Source: Pelotomaculum sp. (GTDB lineage Bacteria > Bacillota > Desulfotomaculia > Desulfotomaculales > Pelotomaculaceae). From it: 5,197 nucleotides of DNA. Made by a program: the position numbers and the translations under genes. Shown here one piece after another: positions 5,129 to 5,197 of this stretch. The DNA is taken from NCBI GenBank assembly GCA_022839445.1, contig JALHFC010000087.1, positions 1 to 5,197 of the forward strand, given 5' to 3'. Numbering within the stretch: position 1 is the first letter of the stretch; the number at the start of each line of letters is the position of its first letter. Below the pieces are notes generated by a model. That model was not told the DNA's origin. It saw only the letters and a program-made list of their open reading frames with translations, and did no database searches.

Positions 5129-5197
5129 AAACCTATATTGTGCAGCCAATACTGCTAAGGTAACCAGCCTGGATATGTATACCGGGGCCGGCATAAA

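Overview
The window reads as a piece of a chromosome from an anaerobic, Gram-positive-type bacterium, most likely a clostridial Firmicute of the Peptococcaceae / Desulfotomaculum-Pelotomaculum kind. This is inferred from strong AGGAGG-type ribosome binding sites, use of a TTG start, a lipoprotein PstS, and an oxygen-sensitive double-cubane iron-sulfur reductase. No marker gene fixes the taxon. All five protein genes lie on the + strand. I see no tRNA, rRNA, CRISPR array or mobile element.

Layout. Positions 1-230 are an AT-rich, apparently non-coding leader with an imperfect long inverted repeat and, just before the first ribosome binding site, a perfect 18-bp palindrome. Positions 231-1508 encode a double-cubane-cluster reductase of the 2-hydroxyacyl-CoA dehydratase D-component superfamily (relatives: E. 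coli YjiM and the Carboxydothermus DCCP). After a 124-nt gap with promoter-like elements comes a phosphate-type ABC importer in the order pstS - terminator - pstC - pstA - pstB (1633-5107). The last 90 nt hold a 15-nt palindrome and no recognisable gene start; phoU, which often ends such operons, is not in view.

How the genes work together. PstS is a membrane-anchored binding lipoprotein that delivers an oxyanion to the PstC/PstA channel, which a PstB dimer drives with ATP. A strong hairpin terminator sits directly after pstS and would leave PstS in excess over the membrane components. pstC, pstA and pstB are packed with 4-nt and 1-nt overlaps, so they are probably translationally coupled.

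Most interesting points. (1) The transporter departs from canonical Pst at several functional positions. The third phosphate-binding loop of PstS has lost the Ser/Thr hydroxyls and the Asp partner of the binding Arg. PstA has Tyr and Ala where the family normally has the Arg and Glu of its GRAxGET-like motif. PstB lacks the NPFP hallmark after the Q-loop. Phosphate as substrate is therefore likely but not certain. (2) The double-cubane reductase sits directly upstream without its usual ATPase activator in the window, which raises the untested possibility that the two are functionally linked. (3) The pstS-pstC terminator runs into the pstC initiation region and can be redrawn as an alternative hairpin.
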